From: Bryobacteraceae bacterium
GTDB lineage: Bacteria > Acidobacteriota > Terriglobia > Bryobacterales > Bryobacteraceae
NCBI GenBank assembly: GCA_030039005.1
Contig: JASHQT010000030.1
Location: 1-23,651 of the forward strand
DNA length: 23,651 nucleotides
Direction of reading: 5' to 3'
Shown piece by piece: positions 23,517 through 23,651 of the stretch. The notes beneath the pieces are model-generated. The model had not been told where the DNA came from, ran no database searches, and was given only the letters and a program-made list of their open reading frames with translations. A program made the translations under genes and the position numbers. Positions within the stretch are counted from its first letter, which is position 1. Every line of letters starts with the position of its first letter.

Positions 23517-23651
23517 CTAACTGCCTTCGGAGCGTCTGGCTTGGCCAGACTCGTGCGCTTGAATGATGATGCGCACGGGCCCATCGGGGCGCATTGCATA
23601 GTCGAGAGCACGCACCAGGAATAAATAGTCTAAAGGTTCGACGGGAAGGGC
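23517..23651 (-). CDS. C-terminal end of an unidentified gene (partial, 5' end beyond the window)
   Basis: Reading from the right edge, the minus strand gives 44 codons and a TAG at 23519-23517. The peptide (ALPVEPLDYLFLVRALDYAM, then RPDGPVRIIIQAHESG and a short polar tail) has a natural protein composition. About 100 bp separate its stop from the cytochrome start. Too little is visible to name a family. Confidence 0.4.
   Translation of the reverse strand, partial: ALPVEPLDYLFLVRALDYAMRPDGPVRIIIQAHESGQARRSEGS

Noticed and set aside
23534..23550. Inverted repeat GTCTGGC-TTG-GCCAGAC as a terminator
   Set aside because: It lies inside the last codons of the partial gene, upstream of its stop, and is not followed by a T-run on either strand.

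Overview
The window looks like a chromosomal piece from an Acidobacteriota bacterium, most likely of the Solibacter/Bryobacter type. Three things point there: GC-rich coding (roughly 60% by eye), a secreted VWFA-like protein of the type named after Acidobacteria, and a ~1290-residue Oar-like TonB-dependent receptor with an N-terminal carboxypeptidase-regulatory-like domain. The placement is an inference from protein style; no 16S or other strict marker is present.

Left part (1-4461, all minus strand). Transcription order is a secreted DUF5060/DUF4038-type glycoside-hydrolase-like protein, tsaB (4-nt stop/start overlap), a doubtful small membrane ORF, kdsB, and pyrG, which runs off the left edge just before its glutamine-amidotransferase cysteine. 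Next come a plus-strand type II NADH dehydrogenase (4532-5875), an isolated minus-strand fliM (5930-6886) and a plus-strand MtaB-type tRNA methylthiotransferase (6957-8267).

Centre (8244-10937, minus strand). This is the classic bacterial block SRP RNA - dnaX - ybaB - recR, with the small SRP RNA just upstream of dnaX and an extended -10 element in front of it. After a ~250-bp spacer comes the plus-strand VWFA-like secreted protein (11195-12754).

Right part (12778-23651). On the minus strand a TonB-dependent receptor (14119-17979) is followed after about 15 nt by a protein with an export signal and a methyltransferase-like C-terminal half. Divergent from the receptor, on the plus strand, are a secreted PQQ-type beta-propeller protein and an overlapping secreted DUF1080 (3-keto-disaccharide-hydrolase-like) protein. 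A good promoter sits so close to the propeller start that its mRNA is probably leaderless. On the minus strand again, a monohaem cytochrome c, a TPP-dependent enzyme with a twin-arginine signal, and a small uncharacterised protein form a likely operon. The last 135 bases hold the 3' end of another minus-strand gene.

The most interesting candidate system is the cytochrome c / Tat-TPP-enzyme operon: it suggests TPP chemistry carried out in the periplasm and possibly coupled to the respiratory chain. The exported methyltransferase-like protein is the second. No CRISPR array, insertion sequence, tRNA or rRNA was seen.
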